From: CAZUCE01 sp964619265
Lineage (GTDB): Bacteria; Planctomycetota; UBA1135; GCA-002686595
Direction: 5' to 3'
DNA length: 64,000 bases
Assembly: GCA_964619265.1 (NCBI GenBank)
Contig: CAZUCE010000015.1
Coordinates: forward strand, 42,724-106,723
Below, piece by piece: positions 36,701 to 45,790 of this stretch. A program made the translations under genes and the position numbers. The notes beneath the pieces were generated by a model. That model was not told the DNA's origin, searched no databases, and saw only the letters and a list, made by a program, of their open reading frames with translations. Numbering within the stretch: position 1 is the stretch's first letter; each line of letters starts with the position of its first letter.

Positions 36701-37029
36701 GGTTCTGGGGAGGTGCCGGTGGTGGCCCGAGGCGTTGCTCGGCGAGCGCGGTGGTTACGGGGGGCAGGCCCCTTACGGACAGCTCTACGCAGCAGATCAG
36801 GTTTTCTATCCAGAAAATTCCCTAGACAGGTCAAACTCTTGGCCCGATAACCGAGGGTAACCACCAGGTTTTTCCGGCTCCCTGGCGGCGATTCGCCCTC
36901 CAGAACCTAGCCACAAAACGAGACACGCCCCCGCTGTCCAGCTCCAGAAGCGGGAAAGCGGAGGCGTGTCCGAACGAGCCCGAGGTTGCGACCTCGAGGT
37001 CACCTGGGTTCGAGACCGCGGGGAAACGA
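36701..37029. other. Intergenic region, terminator and sigma-gene promoter only
   Basis: 329 bp between the sigma factor start (36700) and the acyl-CoA dehydrogenase stop (37030). It contains the terminator at 36913-36970 and presumably the promoter of the sigma gene. No coding potential is seen. Confidence 0.5.
36913..36970 (-). terminator. Terminator of the acyl-CoA dehydrogenase gene
   Basis: Arms gacacgcccccgct (36922-36935) and agcggaggcgtgtc (36957-36970) pair over 14 bp. The single C/A mismatch becomes a G-U wobble on the minus strand, which with the following T4 (tcgttttgtgg on the minus strand) points to minus-strand termination, about 60 bp past the stop. Confidence 0.75.
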
Positions 37030-38262
37030 CTACTCGGTCTTGTCCGGGGCGTCCGAGTACGACTTTTGGACTTCGTCGGGCACGAAGGGCGACAGGTGGC
37101 TGAGCTTCTCGGCCTCCTTCGTCAGGTTGCGAGCGATCACCATCCGCTGGATCTGGTTGGTGCCTTCGTAGATCTGAAGAATCTTGGCGTCCCGGAAACA
37201 CTTCGCGACGGGGTAGTCCTCCATGAAGCCGTAGCCCCCAAAGATCTGGACAGCATCGGTTGCCACCTCCATGGCGATGTCCGTGGCGTAGCACTTCGCG
37301 ATCGCCGCCTCCTTGGTGATGTTCGGTTTGGCGGCATCGACCGCCGCGGCGCACGAGTACACCAGCCAACGCGCGGCCTCCGTCTTCATCGCCATGTTGG
37401 CCAGCATGTGCTGGACCATTTGGAAGGCCGAAATCGGCTTTCCGAACTGCTTGCGGTGGTTCGCGTAGTAGTTCGCATAGTCCATCGCACCTTGAGCCGC
37501 GCCCAGGGCCTGGGCCGCCACACCGGGCCGCGCATGGTCCAGGGTCGCCATAGCGTGCTTGAACCCCATCCCAGGGCGTTCGCCGAGCAGGTTGTTCTTC
37601 GGGACGCGCGCACCCTTGAAGTGCGTCTCGACAACCGGAACCACGCGGATCCCCATCTTGTCCTCGATCTTCTCGATAGAAAAGCCCTCGGTGCCCTTCT
37701 CGACCACAATCGCGCTAATGCGGCGCGAACGCGAAGTGTCGTCGGTCACGCAAAAGACCGTGTAAATGTCGGCTACACCACCGTTGGTCGTCCACTTCTT
37801 CTCGCCTCGGATGACGTACTCATCGCCGTCAGGCACCGCGGTCACCGAAAGGCCGCCTGCATCGGAGCCGGCGAATTTCTCCGAAAGACAGAAGGCGCAG
37901 AGCTTCTTGCCCTCGGCAACCTGCGGGAGCCAGCGCTTCTTTTGCTCCTCGGTACCTCCGAGAAGGATCGGAAAGGAACCGAGAGCATTCACGGCGAACG
38001 CCACCCCGAACCCGGAGTCCGCCATCGAGAGCTGCTCGGTAACCAGCGCCAACGCCAGGACTCCGGCACCCACCCCGCCGTACTCCTCGGGGATCCAAGT
38101 CTTCAGAAGACCCGCTTCGGCGACCGCGGCCATAGCGTCGTAGTTGTACTCCTGGGAGCGGTCGTGCTTGGCGGCGTAAGGCCGAACGTGCTTGTCGGCG
38201 ATCTCGCGGGCTTTGGCCTGGAGTTCGAGGGCGAGCTCGGAGAACCGGATGTCGTGGGGCAT
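37030..38262 (-). CDS. Acyl-CoA dehydrogenase
   Basis: 410 residues from ATG 38262 (MPHDIRFSELALEL); a GTG at 38322 would add 20 residues. FAD-dependent alpha,beta-dehydrogenation of an acyl-CoA in beta-oxidation or branched-chain amino acid breakdown. It shows the family motifs CAFCLSEKFAGSDAGG (FAD/substrate site), KKWTTNGGVADIYTVF, the Arg/FAD region RKQFGKPISAFQMVQ, and QIFGGYGFMEDYPVAK. The catalytic base is the Glu in LQIYEGTNQIQR. Chain-length preference cannot be read. The branched-chain-type E1/E2/E3 operon 5 kb away would make suitable substrates such as isovaleryl- or isobutyryl-CoA, which is inference. Confidence 0.93.
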   Translation of the reverse strand: MPHDIRFSELALELQAKAREIADKHVRPYAAKHDRSQEYNYDAMAAVAEAGLLKTWIPEEYGGVGAGVLALALVTEQLSMADSGFGVAFAVNALGSFPILLGGTEEQKKRWLPQVAEGKKLCAFCLSEKFAGSDAGGLSVTAVPDGDEYVIRGEKKWTTNGGVADIYTVFCVTDDTSRSRRISAIVVEKGTEGFSIEKIEDKMGIRVVPVVETHFKGARVPKNNLLGERPGMGFKHAMATLDHARPGVAAQALGAAQGAMDYANYYANHRKQFGKPISAFQMVQHMLANMAMKTEAARWLVYSCAAAVDAAKPNITKEAAIAKCYATDIAMEVATDAVQIFGGYGFMEDYPVAKCFRDAKILQIYEGTNQIQRMVIARNLTKEAEKLSHLSPFVPDEVQKSYSDAPDKTE

Positions 38263-38994
38263 CTCGCTTGGGGGGATCGGGGCGGAGGGTTTAAAAGGGT
38301 GCAGCAACCGAAGGTCGCTCACCGTGGAAGGGGTTGCGCGGAATTCACAGCCGGTGCCAAGGCGCGCAGAGAAGGGACGCTCTTGGGAGAGCCGCAGGCT
38401 GGACCTGCCACCCGAGGGGGGGGCGAGTGGCGCTGCCTCGGGGATCCTCCGGAGGGCAGCTCCAGGGGCTTGGCTCGAGGCGGAATTCTGGGCAGCGAGT
38501 ATAGGAACCCCGGACCTCCCGGAGACCCGCTGAACCTCCGGGCCGCCAAAGGCAAGTCGCCACCCCCGGTCGACACCTGCGAACGGACCTTCCAGCGCAG
38601 CGATGGCCTGAAAGCCGAGTCGGCTCGGCCGGAGTTCTTTTGGGGGGGGTCTTAGGGGTGGCTCCCCCTGGCTGGCCGTGCCTCCCAGGCCCCCCGGACG
38701 GAGCGCCCCGGCGCCGGATCCCGTCGATCGATCTGCCTGGCGAGATTAGTCTGCCTGAGAGGTAACCCACCGGACTCGAGAACGTCCCCGGGTGAGCAGG
38801 CCGTTCGCGAGCTCATCAAGCTGGACTCATCGAGGGCACCGCGTTCCGGTGCGACCCGCCCTTTCGCCCCACCTCGATTTTCACCGGCCACCGCGAGGCG
38901 GAATTGGTCCCCAATGGGCTCACCAACGGATCCCAGTCCCCTCCAAAGCGCGCCCCGGCCTTAGGGTCGGGGCGCCCGCTTTGAGCTCCGGCCC
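38263..38994. other. Long divergent intergenic region, no gene seen
   Basis: 732 bp between the acyl-CoA dehydrogenase and dgt genes. Open frames are Arg/Gly/Pro-rich and overlap one another, so I do not call any. A TATACT hexamer on the minus strand (38498-38503) could be a -10 element for the dehydrogenase, but a good -35 at the right distance is not visible. A GC-rich hairpin sits at 38945-38983 just before dgt. No known riboswitch was recognised. Confidence 0.45.
38945..38983 (+). promoter_or_regulatory. GC-rich stem-loop directly upstream of dgt
   Basis: aaagcgcgccccggcc pairs with gtcggggcgcccgcttt around the loop ttagg, giving about 15 bp with one wobble and one bulged C. It ends 12 nt before the ATG at 38995. 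It looks like a terminator or attenuator in the dgt leader and would crowd the ribosome site. Confidence 0.45.
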
Positions 38995-40197
38995 ATGCCC
39001 TCCCGCCTCCCCCTACTCCACGACCGCCTCGCCAAGGAGGCCCTCGAATCCGAGCGCTTGGCTCCGTTTGCGCTCCACGCCGCAGATTCCAAGGGTCGCC
39101 GGACGCCCGAGCCCGAGGACCCGCTGCGTACCGTCTACGAGCGAGATCGCGACCGGGTCGTGCACGCCACCGCCTTCCGCAGGCTCATGTACAAGACCCA
39201 GGTCTTCGTGAACTGGGAGGGGGATCACCATCGCACGCGGCTCTCCCACAGCCTCGAAGTGGCTCAAGTCGCGCGCTCGGTGGGAAGTGCCCTGCGACTC
39301 AACGAGCCCCTGTGCGAGGCCCTGGCGCTTACACATGACATCGGGCACCCGCCCTTCGGGCACCGGGGCGAATGGGCGTTGGATGAGCTCATGCAGTCCC
39401 ATGGCGGCTTCAGGCACAACGCTCAAGTCCTGCGCGTGGTGGATCAGCTGGAGCGCCGCAGCCCGAATTACTCGGGGCTCAACCTCTCCCGCGAACTTCG
39501 CGAGTCGCTCCTCAAGCACGAAAAGGCCGAAGACTGGCCCGATGAGTTCGGAGAGAAACCGCGCTGGCCGTATCTCGAAGCCCAGGTCGTCGACCTAGCG
39601 GACTCGACGGCCTACAACGTTCACGACATCGAGGACGGACTGCGGGCGGGCTTGATTGCGGAACAAGATTTGGCAGACAACTGCGAGATCTGGCGAATCG
39701 CCCTCGAAGGCGTCGAGCGCAATCACCCGGGTTTTCTCGCCCACAGCCACGACCGATCCCTGCGCATCAAGCGCGCTACGGGTGAGATCCTGAGGCTGAT
39801 GATCGAGGACCTGATCGACACTTCGGCCGCAACCCTGTCCGCCGCTGCTCCAGCGAGCCCCGCCGCGGCCCGTTCGCTGACCGACATGTCGATCGGCTAC
39901 GGAGAACGCACGCGCGGCCTGGTCGCCGAGCTGCACGGATTCCTCTACCGGGCGTTCTATCGGCACGAGTACCTGATGCGGATGGCCAAGTACGCGCGAG
40001 ACGTCATGCAGGTCCTGTTCGAGCACCTGTGTCGCTCGCCTTCAGAGCTCCCGGATTGGTATCAGAGCTGGGTCGAGAAGGTTGGCCTCGAGCGCGGGAT
40101 CTGCGACTACCTGGCTGGGATGACCGATCGATTCGCCGAACGGGAGTACGAACGCATCACCGGCCGCGCGCCCCAAGTTCCAAGCGCCAGCGATTGA
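38995..40197 (+). CDS. dgt: Deoxyguanosinetriphosphate triphosphohydrolase (dGTPase-like HD protein)
   Basis: 400 residues. Hydrolyses dNTPs (dGTP in the founding enzyme) to deoxynucleoside and triphosphate, controlling dNTP pools. The N-terminal signature DRDRVVHATAFRRLMYKTQV is followed by HD-domain metal ligands: RLSHSLEVAQVARSV (His), ALTHDIGHPPFGHRGE (His-Asp) and DLADSTAYNVHDIEDG (Asp). Length fits the shorter type-2 dGTPase-like proteins rather than the 500-residue E. coli enzyme. It stands alone, 292 bp upstream of the rnc-mfd unit on the same strand. Confidence 0.93.
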   Translation: MPSRLPLLHDRLAKEALESERLAPFALHAADSKGRRTPEPEDPLRTVYERDRDRVVHATAFRRLMYKTQVFVNWEGDHHRTRLSHSLEVAQVARSVGSALRLNEPLCEALALTHDIGHPPFGHRGEWALDELMQSHGGFRHNAQVLRVVDQLERRSPNYSGLNLSRELRESLLKHEKAEDWPDEFGEKPRWPYLEAQVVDLADSTAYNVHDIEDGLRAGLIAEQDLADNCEIWRIALEGVERNHPGFLAHSHDRSLRIKRATGEILRLMIEDLIDTSAATLSAAAPASPAAARSLTDMSIGYGERTRGLVAELHGFLYRAFYRHEYLMRMAKYARDVMQVLFEHLCRSPSELPDWYQSWVEKVGLERGICDYLAGMTDRFAEREYERITGRAPQVPSASD

Positions 40198-40474
40198 CCC
40201 GATTCGGCCCTGCCTTGGATTTAGCGGCGACCTCGCATCCAGTCCGCGACTCGGCCCAAGGCTCGGCGGAGAGGTCCGCGCCCCGCACCGGACGCTCCTT
40301 CCTGGTTCGATGCGGACTCGGAGTCCTCCTCGGGAACAAACGGCGCCGCGAAGGGCTCGACCAAGTGATCGTTCGGACGAAAACCCGCCCACTGCGGGTC
40401 CTGCCCAGGGGCGTGCTCGCTCCTGGAAACTCGATCTCCACCATCCTCCCTTGCGTGGCGTCGGCCCATCCCAC

Positions 40475-40480
40475 AAGGAT
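40475..40480 (+). promoter_or_regulatory. Ribosome-binding site that fixes the GTG start of rnc
   Basis: AAGGAT at 40475-40480 lies 9 nt before GTG 40490. The frame is open to 40310, but the upstream codons read as Arg/Pro-rich nonsense, so the GTG is preferred. Confidence 0.55.
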
Positions 40481-40489
40481 AGCTGTCCC

Positions 40490-41161
40490 GTGACTCACAA
40501 ACTGCCCCACAACTTCTCCGACGATGCGCTCCTCGAGCGTGCCCTACGGCACGCCTCCGCAGGCGACGAGCACAACGAACGCCTCGAGTTCCTGGGGGAT
40601 GCTGTCCTCGACCTGATCGTCGCCGAGCGGCTCTTCCGGCTGCATGAGGACGTCGACGAGGGCGTCCTCACCGAACTCAAGGCCTGGGTCGTGAGCCGCG
40701 CCACCCTGGCCCAGGCAGCCCAGCGGATGGGATTGGCAGACCTGGCCCTGTTCGGGGTCGGGATGACCAAGAAGGCCCTCTCTCGCGCTGTTTTGGCCAA
40801 CCTCTACGAGGCTGTGCTGGGAGCCGTGTATCTGGACGCCGGACTGGAGGCTTCCCGTGAGTTCGTGGAGGACACCCTCCGCGAGCCACTCGAACGAGTT
40901 GGCGAATTGAAGGCGGGCCCGAATCCGAAACAACGTCTTCAACACACCGCCCAGCGTATGTGCGGAGAGCCTCCGACCTATCCGCTCGTGCGTGAACGCG
41001 GGCTCGATCACGCCAAGGCCTTCCTCGTTCGCGCGAGAGTTGGAGAGTGGAGTTTTCCCGGAGCCTGGGGTCGCACGCGCAAGGAGGCCGAGCGCTGGGC
41101 AGCCCATGAGGCTCTGTTGGTGTTGGATGAACAACAGGACTCCGGAGAAGACGACGAGTGA
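40490..41161 (+). CDS. rnc: Ribonuclease III
   Basis: 223 residues from GTG 40490. Cleaves double-stranded RNA in rRNA and mRNA processing. The catalytic signature is NERLEFLGDAVLDLIVAERL. The second acidic pair, usually ADxxEA, reads ANLYEAVLGAVYLDAG, so the Asp is Asn while the essential Glu is kept; this variant may be tolerated. The C-terminal dsRNA-binding domain starts PKQRLQHTAQRMCGEPPTY and ends RTRKEAERWAAHEAL. Its stop overlaps the mfd start by 4 bp (GTGA), indicating translational coupling. Confidence 0.93.
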   Translation: MTHKLPHNFSDDALLERALRHASAGDEHNERLEFLGDAVLDLIVAERLFRLHEDVDEGVLTELKAWVVSRATLAQAAQRMGLADLALFGVGMTKKALSRAVLANLYEAVLGAVYLDAGLEASREFVEDTLREPLERVGELKAGPNPKQRLQHTAQRMCGEPPTYPLVRERGLDHAKAFLVRARVGEWSFPGAWGRTRKEAERWAAHEALLVLDEQQDSGEDDE

Positions 41162-44100
41162 GAACGGCTAGCGCTACGACCGCAGGCGAGTGGCTCGCGA
41201 ACGACCCTCGCTTCGACGCATTGTTCACCGCACTGCGGGCCGGCGGCCCGCGGATTTGGCGCGCCGGAAATCTGTGGGGCTCCTCCCAGGCGCTTACCTT
41301 GGCCGCTTGCCTCGAGCACGCGCCTGGCCCGTGGCTCGTGCTGACAGCCACCCAAAGTGAGGCCGATTCGTTCGCACTCGATCTCGAACAGTTCGGCGCG
41401 AGCGCCGCGGTTCTCCCCGCGCGCGGAGGCGATGAAGGCTCGAGCGGAGCGGATGCCGACGCGGTTCGCGACCGCCTGCGATTCGCCCAGAGTCTCGAGG
41501 CCCCGGCCGAGCGACGGCCTCGGCTGATGGTCGCGCCCCTGCTCTCCGCGCTCCAACCCCTGCCCCTGTCGGGCGAAATCGAGGGCTCGTTTGCAACGGT
41601 CCAGCGCGGATCCAGACTCGGCCTCGAGGATTTGCTGCAGAAGTTGGTGAACGCGGGCTACTCGAGGGAGCCCCTGGCCGAACGCCCCGGAGAGGTCAGC
41701 CTGCGCGGCGACGTCCTCGACGTGTTCGGGTACGCCGACGAAGTCCCGCTGCGGGTCGAGCTATTCGACGATGTCATCGAGTCCATCCGTCGCTTCGACC
41801 CCGAGACCCAGCGCTCGATCGAGACCCTGGAGCGTGCGGCGGTTTGCCTTGCGTCGGACCCCGGCGGTGTTGAGAACGGCCAGGGCCAGCAACTCCTGAC
41901 GCGGCTCTCCTCGAGCACGACGGTGGCCACGGTCGAGCCCCTACGCGTCGACGAGCAGGCCCACGGACTGCGCGTGCGGTCCACCAGCCACGCACGCGCC
42001 CTCGACGAACTAGCCTCCACGCTGAAAAAGTGCCTGCGGCTTGAACTGCAAAGCCTGCCGTCCGGCGAACACGACTTCGACGGACGCTCGGTGCAGGGAC
42101 TCGCCACCGGACTCCCGGGAGCCGCGATGGCTCTAGCCAAGGAAATTCGCGCGGGTTTCCGGGTTCGGGTGCTGTGCAGGACGGAAGTGGAGCAAGAGAA
42201 GCTCAAAGAGACGCTGGCCGAGGCGCTGCCGGCGGACCGCGCGACCCTCAAGTCGGTCGAACTCGAAGTGGGCGCGCTGGCCAAGGGCTTTCGGCTGCCA
42301 AAGGCCAAGTTGATCGCGATCAACCATCACGAGCTAGCGGGTGTGACCGGCGTCGGGCGGACACGGCTACAAAAGAAAACCAGCCACAAAGTCCGGGCAC
42401 TGGAGTCGTTCTTCGAGCTGAAAGTCGGCGACCTGGTCGTCCACGCCGTGCACGGGCTTGCGCGCTACCTTGGGCTCGAGCGCATGGAACGCGGGGGGGG
42501 CGAGGAAGATCACCTGCACCTGTCGTTCGACGGCGACGTGTCGCTGTATGTGCCCGCCTGCCGCGTGGATCTGGTCCAGCGCTACGTGGGCACCGGGTCG
42601 GCGGCGCCGAAGCTCGACAAGATGGGCTCGGGGGCCTTCCGCAAACGCAAGGAAAAGGTCGAACGCGCGCTGATCGACCTGGCCGGGGATCTGCTCGAGG
42701 TGCAGGCGCGCCGCGAGCAATCCAAGCGGACGCCCTGGGAGCCCGAACAGGGCATGGTGCAAGACCTCCTCGAGGCCTTTCCGTTCGAAGACACGCCAGA
42801 CCAAAAACTGGCCGACGGCGAAATCGCGGGCGACCTGAGTGGCCAGCACCCGATGGATCGGCTGCTGTGCGGAGACGTTGGGTTTGGCAAGACCGAAGTC
42901 GCCATGCGCGCTGCATTCCGGGTTGTGGCCGCCGGTGGGCAGGTCGCCGTTTTGGTTCCCACGACCGTGCTCGCCGACCAGCATCTCCTTTCCTTTCAGC
43001 GCCGATTCGCGGGGTTCCCCATCGAAGTGCGCGGAATTTCGCGCATGAATGCCGGCGCGAAAGCCAAGAAGACCCTCAAGGAGGCTGCCTCGGGAAGGGC
43101 TGATGTCCTGATCGGCACCCATCGCATCCTCTCCAAAGATGTGACGTTCGCAAATCTCGGGCTCGTGATCATCGACGAAGAGCAACGCTTCGGAGTCAAG
43201 CACAAGGAGCACTTCAAGTCTCTTCGCTCCAGTGTCGATGTACTAGCTCTATCGGCGACGCCGATCCCGCGCACGCTACACATGTCGTTGTCTGGCGTGC
43301 GCGACATCAGTGCACTCACGCATCCGCCGCCCGGACGTCAGGCTGTGGAAACCAAGATTGCCAACCGCGACGACTTCGGGCTGATCCGTGACGCGCTGCT
43401 GCGCGAAAAGCAGCGGGGTGGTCAGGTGTTCTACCTGCACAACCGCGTAGACGACCTGGTTTCGTTCACCGAGGACCTGCGCACCCTGGTCCCCGAATGC
43501 ACTTTCCTCGAAGGGCACGGCCAAATGCCGGCTCGATTGCTGAACCGGGTCATGACCTCGTTCACCAAGGGTGAAGCAGACGTACTGGTCTCGACCACCA
43601 TCGTGGAAAATGGCATCGACATCCCGGCTGCGGGCACGATCCTCATCGACCAGGCTGACCGCTTCGGCTTGGCCGAGTTGCACCAACTTCGTGGTCGAGT
43701 CGGGCGCAACCAACAACGGTCCTGGTGCTACCTGTTGATCGATCGCACGCGACCTCTACGGCAGATCGCCAAGGAACGCCTGAAGGCGCTCGAAGAACTC
43801 TCCCACCTCGGTGCCGGGTTCCAGATCTCCATGAAAGACCTTGAACTGCGTGGCGCGGGGAATCTCCTCGGCCCCGAACAGTCCGGGCACATCGCGGCGA
43901 TCGGCTACGACATGTACTGCCGGCTGCTTGCGCAAACCGTCGAACAACTGGGCTCGGGCGGCCTGCCCTCGGAGGTGCTCGCCGGGGCGGGCAAGGCCGG
44001 AACCGAAAGCGTCGAACTGGAACTCGGCCTGCGGGCCTACCTGCCCTCCGAGTGGGTCGCGGGGGCCGACGCGCGGCTCGAGCTGCTCCGCAAGCTGGAC

Positions 44101-44466
44101 GGCATCGCAGGCGACCAGGATGCCGATCGAATCCAGGCCGAGCTGGCCGATCGTTTCGGGCGAGTGCCTCCCCCGGCCCTGGCGCTGCTGCGGCAGTTCC
44201 GGCTGCGGTCGCATTTGCGCGAGCTCTCGATCACTCGTCTGTCCTGGCGCCAAGACAGCTACGTCGTCGAGTTCACAGATCGGGTCGCCCTCGAGGGTGG
44301 GTTGGCGGCGGCCGCCGAACGGGCCGGGAAGCTCGATCTACGGCCGCTGAGAACTGGGGTCGCCCTCCTCATGGTTCCCCCGGAGGTGGATTCCGCGGCC
44401 CGCGGCATCGACTGGCTGGAGGACCTCTTGCAGAGTTCGACCGGCCTCCAGAAGATGTCCCCATGA
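41158..44466 (+). CDS. mfd: Transcription-repair coupling factor Mfd
   Basis: 1102 residues from GTG 41158. A DNA translocase that removes stalled RNA polymerase and recruits UvrA. Domains: UvrB-like N-terminal module (RPGEVSLRGDVLDVFGY), the RNA-polymerase-interacting CarD-like domain (FFELKVGDLVVHAVHGLARY), helicase lobe 1 with Walker A CGDVGFGKTEVAMRAAF and motif II IIDEEQRFGVKHKEHF, SATPIPRTLHM, lobe 2 with ENGIDIPAAGT and QLRGRVGRNQQRSWCYLL, and the C-terminal TRCF domain (SVELELGLRAYLP). Full length for the family. It is coupled by 4-bp overlaps to rnc upstream and the SurA-like gene downstream. Confidence 0.96.
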   Translation: MRTASATTAGEWLANDPRFDALFTALRAGGPRIWRAGNLWGSSQALTLAACLEHAPGPWLVLTATQSEADSFALDLEQFGASAAVLPARGGDEGSSGADADAVRDRLRFAQSLEAPAERRPRLMVAPLLSALQPLPLSGEIEGSFATVQRGSRLGLEDLLQKLVNAGYSREPLAERPGEVSLRGDVLDVFGYADEVPLRVELFDDVIESIRRFDPETQRSIETLERAAVCLASDPGGVENGQGQQLLTRLSSSTTVATVEPLRVDEQAHGLRVRSTSHARALDELASTLKKCLRLELQSLPSGEHDFDGRSVQGLATGLPGAAMALAKEIRAGFRVRVLCRTEVEQEKLKETLAEALPADRATLKSVELEVGALAKGFRLPKAKLIAINHHELAGVTGVGRTRLQKKTSHKVRALESFFELKVGDLVVHAVHGLARYLGLERMERGGGEEDHLHLSFDGDVSLYVPACRVDLVQRYVGTGSAAPKLDKMGSGAFRKRKEKVERALIDLAGDLLEVQARREQSKRTPWEPEQGMVQDLLEAFPFEDTPDQKLADGEIAGDLSGQHPMDRLLCGDVGFGKTEVAMRAAFRVVAAGGQVAVLVPTTVLADQHLLSFQRRFAGFPIEVRGISRMNAGAKAKKTLKEAASGRADVLIGTHRILSKDVTFANLGLVIIDEEQRFGVKHKEHFKSLRSSVDVLALSATPIPRTLHMSLSGVRDISALTHPPPGRQAVETKIANRDDFGLIRDALLREKQRGGQVFYLHNRVDDLVSFTEDLRTLVPECTFLEGHGQMPARLLNRVMTSFTKGEADVLVSTTIVENGIDIPAAGTILIDQADRFGLAELHQLRGRVGRNQQRSWCYLLIDRTRPLRQIAKERLKALEELSHLGAGFQISMKDLELRGAGNLLGPEQSGHIAAIGYDMYCRLLAQTVEQLGSGGLPSEVLAGAGKAGTESVELELGLRAYLPSEWVAGADARLELLRKLDGIAGDQDADRIQAELADRFGRVPPPALALLRQFRLRSHLRELSITRLSWRQDSYVVEFTDRVALEGGLAAAAERAGKLDLRPLRTGVALLMVPPEVDSAARGIDWLEDLLQSSTGLQKMSP

Positions 44467-45551
44467 ATTGCCTTGCGACGAATTCTGCGGCCCTGTTCCT
44501 CGGGCTCACTGCGCTCGCGCCCGCGGCCGGGGCTCAGTCCGTGGCCCAGGGGTCCATCGATTCCGCGCCGCCCGAACAGCGCCAGTGGTCGCGCCTGGAT
44601 GGCATCGCCTTGGAGGTCGACGAGCGCGTCGTGACCTGGAGCGAATTTGCCCAGACGCTCAGCACGTATCGCGAGCGCACGTCCGTGCAAACCCGCGAGG
44701 AACTCGACCAGCTCTACGGCGAAGTCACGGCGTTTTTCCTACGCCAAAGCCTGGCCCAGCAGGCCGGCTCCGAAATGGACCTGCCCCGCGACCGGCTTGA
44801 CGCGATCTTGGCCCAACGCCTGGAGGAACAGCGCGCTCCGGCCGGAGCCCTCGGCTACGGCGAGGCCCTGCGGGGTCGCGGGGTCGACCCGCTCGGTGAA
44901 TTCGAAGCCACGCGCCAGAACGCCTTTCAGATTGCCTACGAGAACGAAGTCCTGGGTCGGGCGGGGCTCGGAGTCGAGCGTCCGCGGGTCGACCGTTTCG
45001 TCCGCCCTGGAGAGCTGAAAGCGTTTCACGCCCAGTTTTCGGAGATGGAGAACTCGCCAGTTGTGCGGCTGCGGCTGCTGGATGTGTCCAGCGCAGCGAC
45101 CGGCGGCCTGGAGCAAGCTCGCCAGCTCTGTGAGCAGCTGCTCACAGACCTCGAGGGAGGCACGAGCTTCGACGAGCTGTTCGAGGTCTACGGCACCCGC
45201 TTCCGGGAGACTCTCGGTGTTAGGCCTCCGACGGCCGCAGCCCAGCTTGAGGACCCCGGCCTGCGCAACTTCGCCGAGGCTGCCGAACCTGGGAGCTACT
45301 CGGCGGTGCTGCCCTATCGGCTCCCCGAGTCGAGCTCCTTCGAGCCCGACGGCTACCGAATCGCGACGCTCCTGACCCGCGAAGCTCCCCGCGAGGCCCC
45401 GGCCTTCGAAAACCTCGAATTCCAGCGCACCCTGCGCAATCGCCTCCTGCAAGACATCGACCGCCGCCGTCTGGCCCGGGCCAACGCCCGGCGCTTCGAT
45501 CAGAGCCACGTCTGGGTCCATCCGATCTTGAACACCAGCCGGCGCCCCTGA
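44463..45551 (+). CDS. SurA-like periplasmic chaperone / parvulin-type peptidylprolyl isomerase
   Basis: 362 residues from ATG 44463, inside the mfd stop (ATGA overlap). The N-terminus MNCLATNSAALFLGLTAL to AAGAQ is a signal peptide. The SurA-like N-domain is LDGIALEVDERVVTWSEFAQ, followed by helical ELDQLYGEVTAFFLRQSLAQQ. Residues about 195-310 resemble a parvulin domain (VVRLRLLDVSS, ARQLCEQLLTDLEGGTSFDEL, AEPGSYSAVLPYRLP), but it is divergent and catalysis is uncertain. The likely role is folding of exported proteins. The stop codon lies in the left arm of a perfect 18-bp hairpin. Confidence 0.8.
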   Translation: MNCLATNSAALFLGLTALAPAAGAQSVAQGSIDSAPPEQRQWSRLDGIALEVDERVVTWSEFAQTLSTYRERTSVQTREELDQLYGEVTAFFLRQSLAQQAGSEMDLPRDRLDAILAQRLEEQRAPAGALGYGEALRGRGVDPLGEFEATRQNAFQIAYENEVLGRAGLGVERPRVDRFVRPGELKAFHAQFSEMENSPVVRLRLLDVSSAATGGLEQARQLCEQLLTDLEGGTSFDELFEVYGTRFRETLGVRPPTAAAQLEDPGLRNFAEAAEPGSYSAVLPYRLPESSSFEPDGYRIATLLTREAPREAPAFENLEFQRTLRNRLLQDIDRRRLARANARRFDQSHVWVHPILNTSRRP

Positions 45552-45589
45552 GCCGCCGTAGGCCGACCTGCGGCGGCTCAGGGGCGCCG
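45540..45589 (+). terminator. Perfect 18-bp hairpin enclosing the stop codon of the SurA-like gene
   Basis: cggcgcccctgagccgcc (45540-45557) and ggcggctcaggggcgccg (45572-45589) are perfect inverted repeats around a 14-nt loop. The TGA stop (45549-45551) is inside the left arm. There is no T-run afterwards, so it may be a 3'-end stabiliser or a Rho-assisted terminator of the rnc-mfd operon. Confidence 0.6.
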
Positions 45590-45790
45590 CCAAGTCGAGG
45601 CTCCGGCCTGGCTACGTGACGAGAGAAGAATGGATGGGTAGAGTCTGAACCCCTCGCTCGGGGCTGCGTTCCCCTCCTTAGGCAGCGCTCAGTGCCCCTC
45701 CTAGGGCCCCAGGCAGCTATCCCGCCCCCCGAGCCTCCGCGGTCCATGCCGTTCCGGCCGACCCGCTTCCCACCGAACCGACCCTCCGCG

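Noticed and set aside
38498..38503. TATACT as a definite -10 promoter element
   Set aside because: No -35 hexamer at 16-18 bp spacing was found, and planctomycete promoters are poorly defined, so I left it as a remark.
37066..38655. Plus-strand open frame (529 codons) over the acyl-CoA dehydrogenase
   Set aside because: Antisense shadow of GC-rich codons; the dehydrogenase motifs are unambiguous on the other strand.
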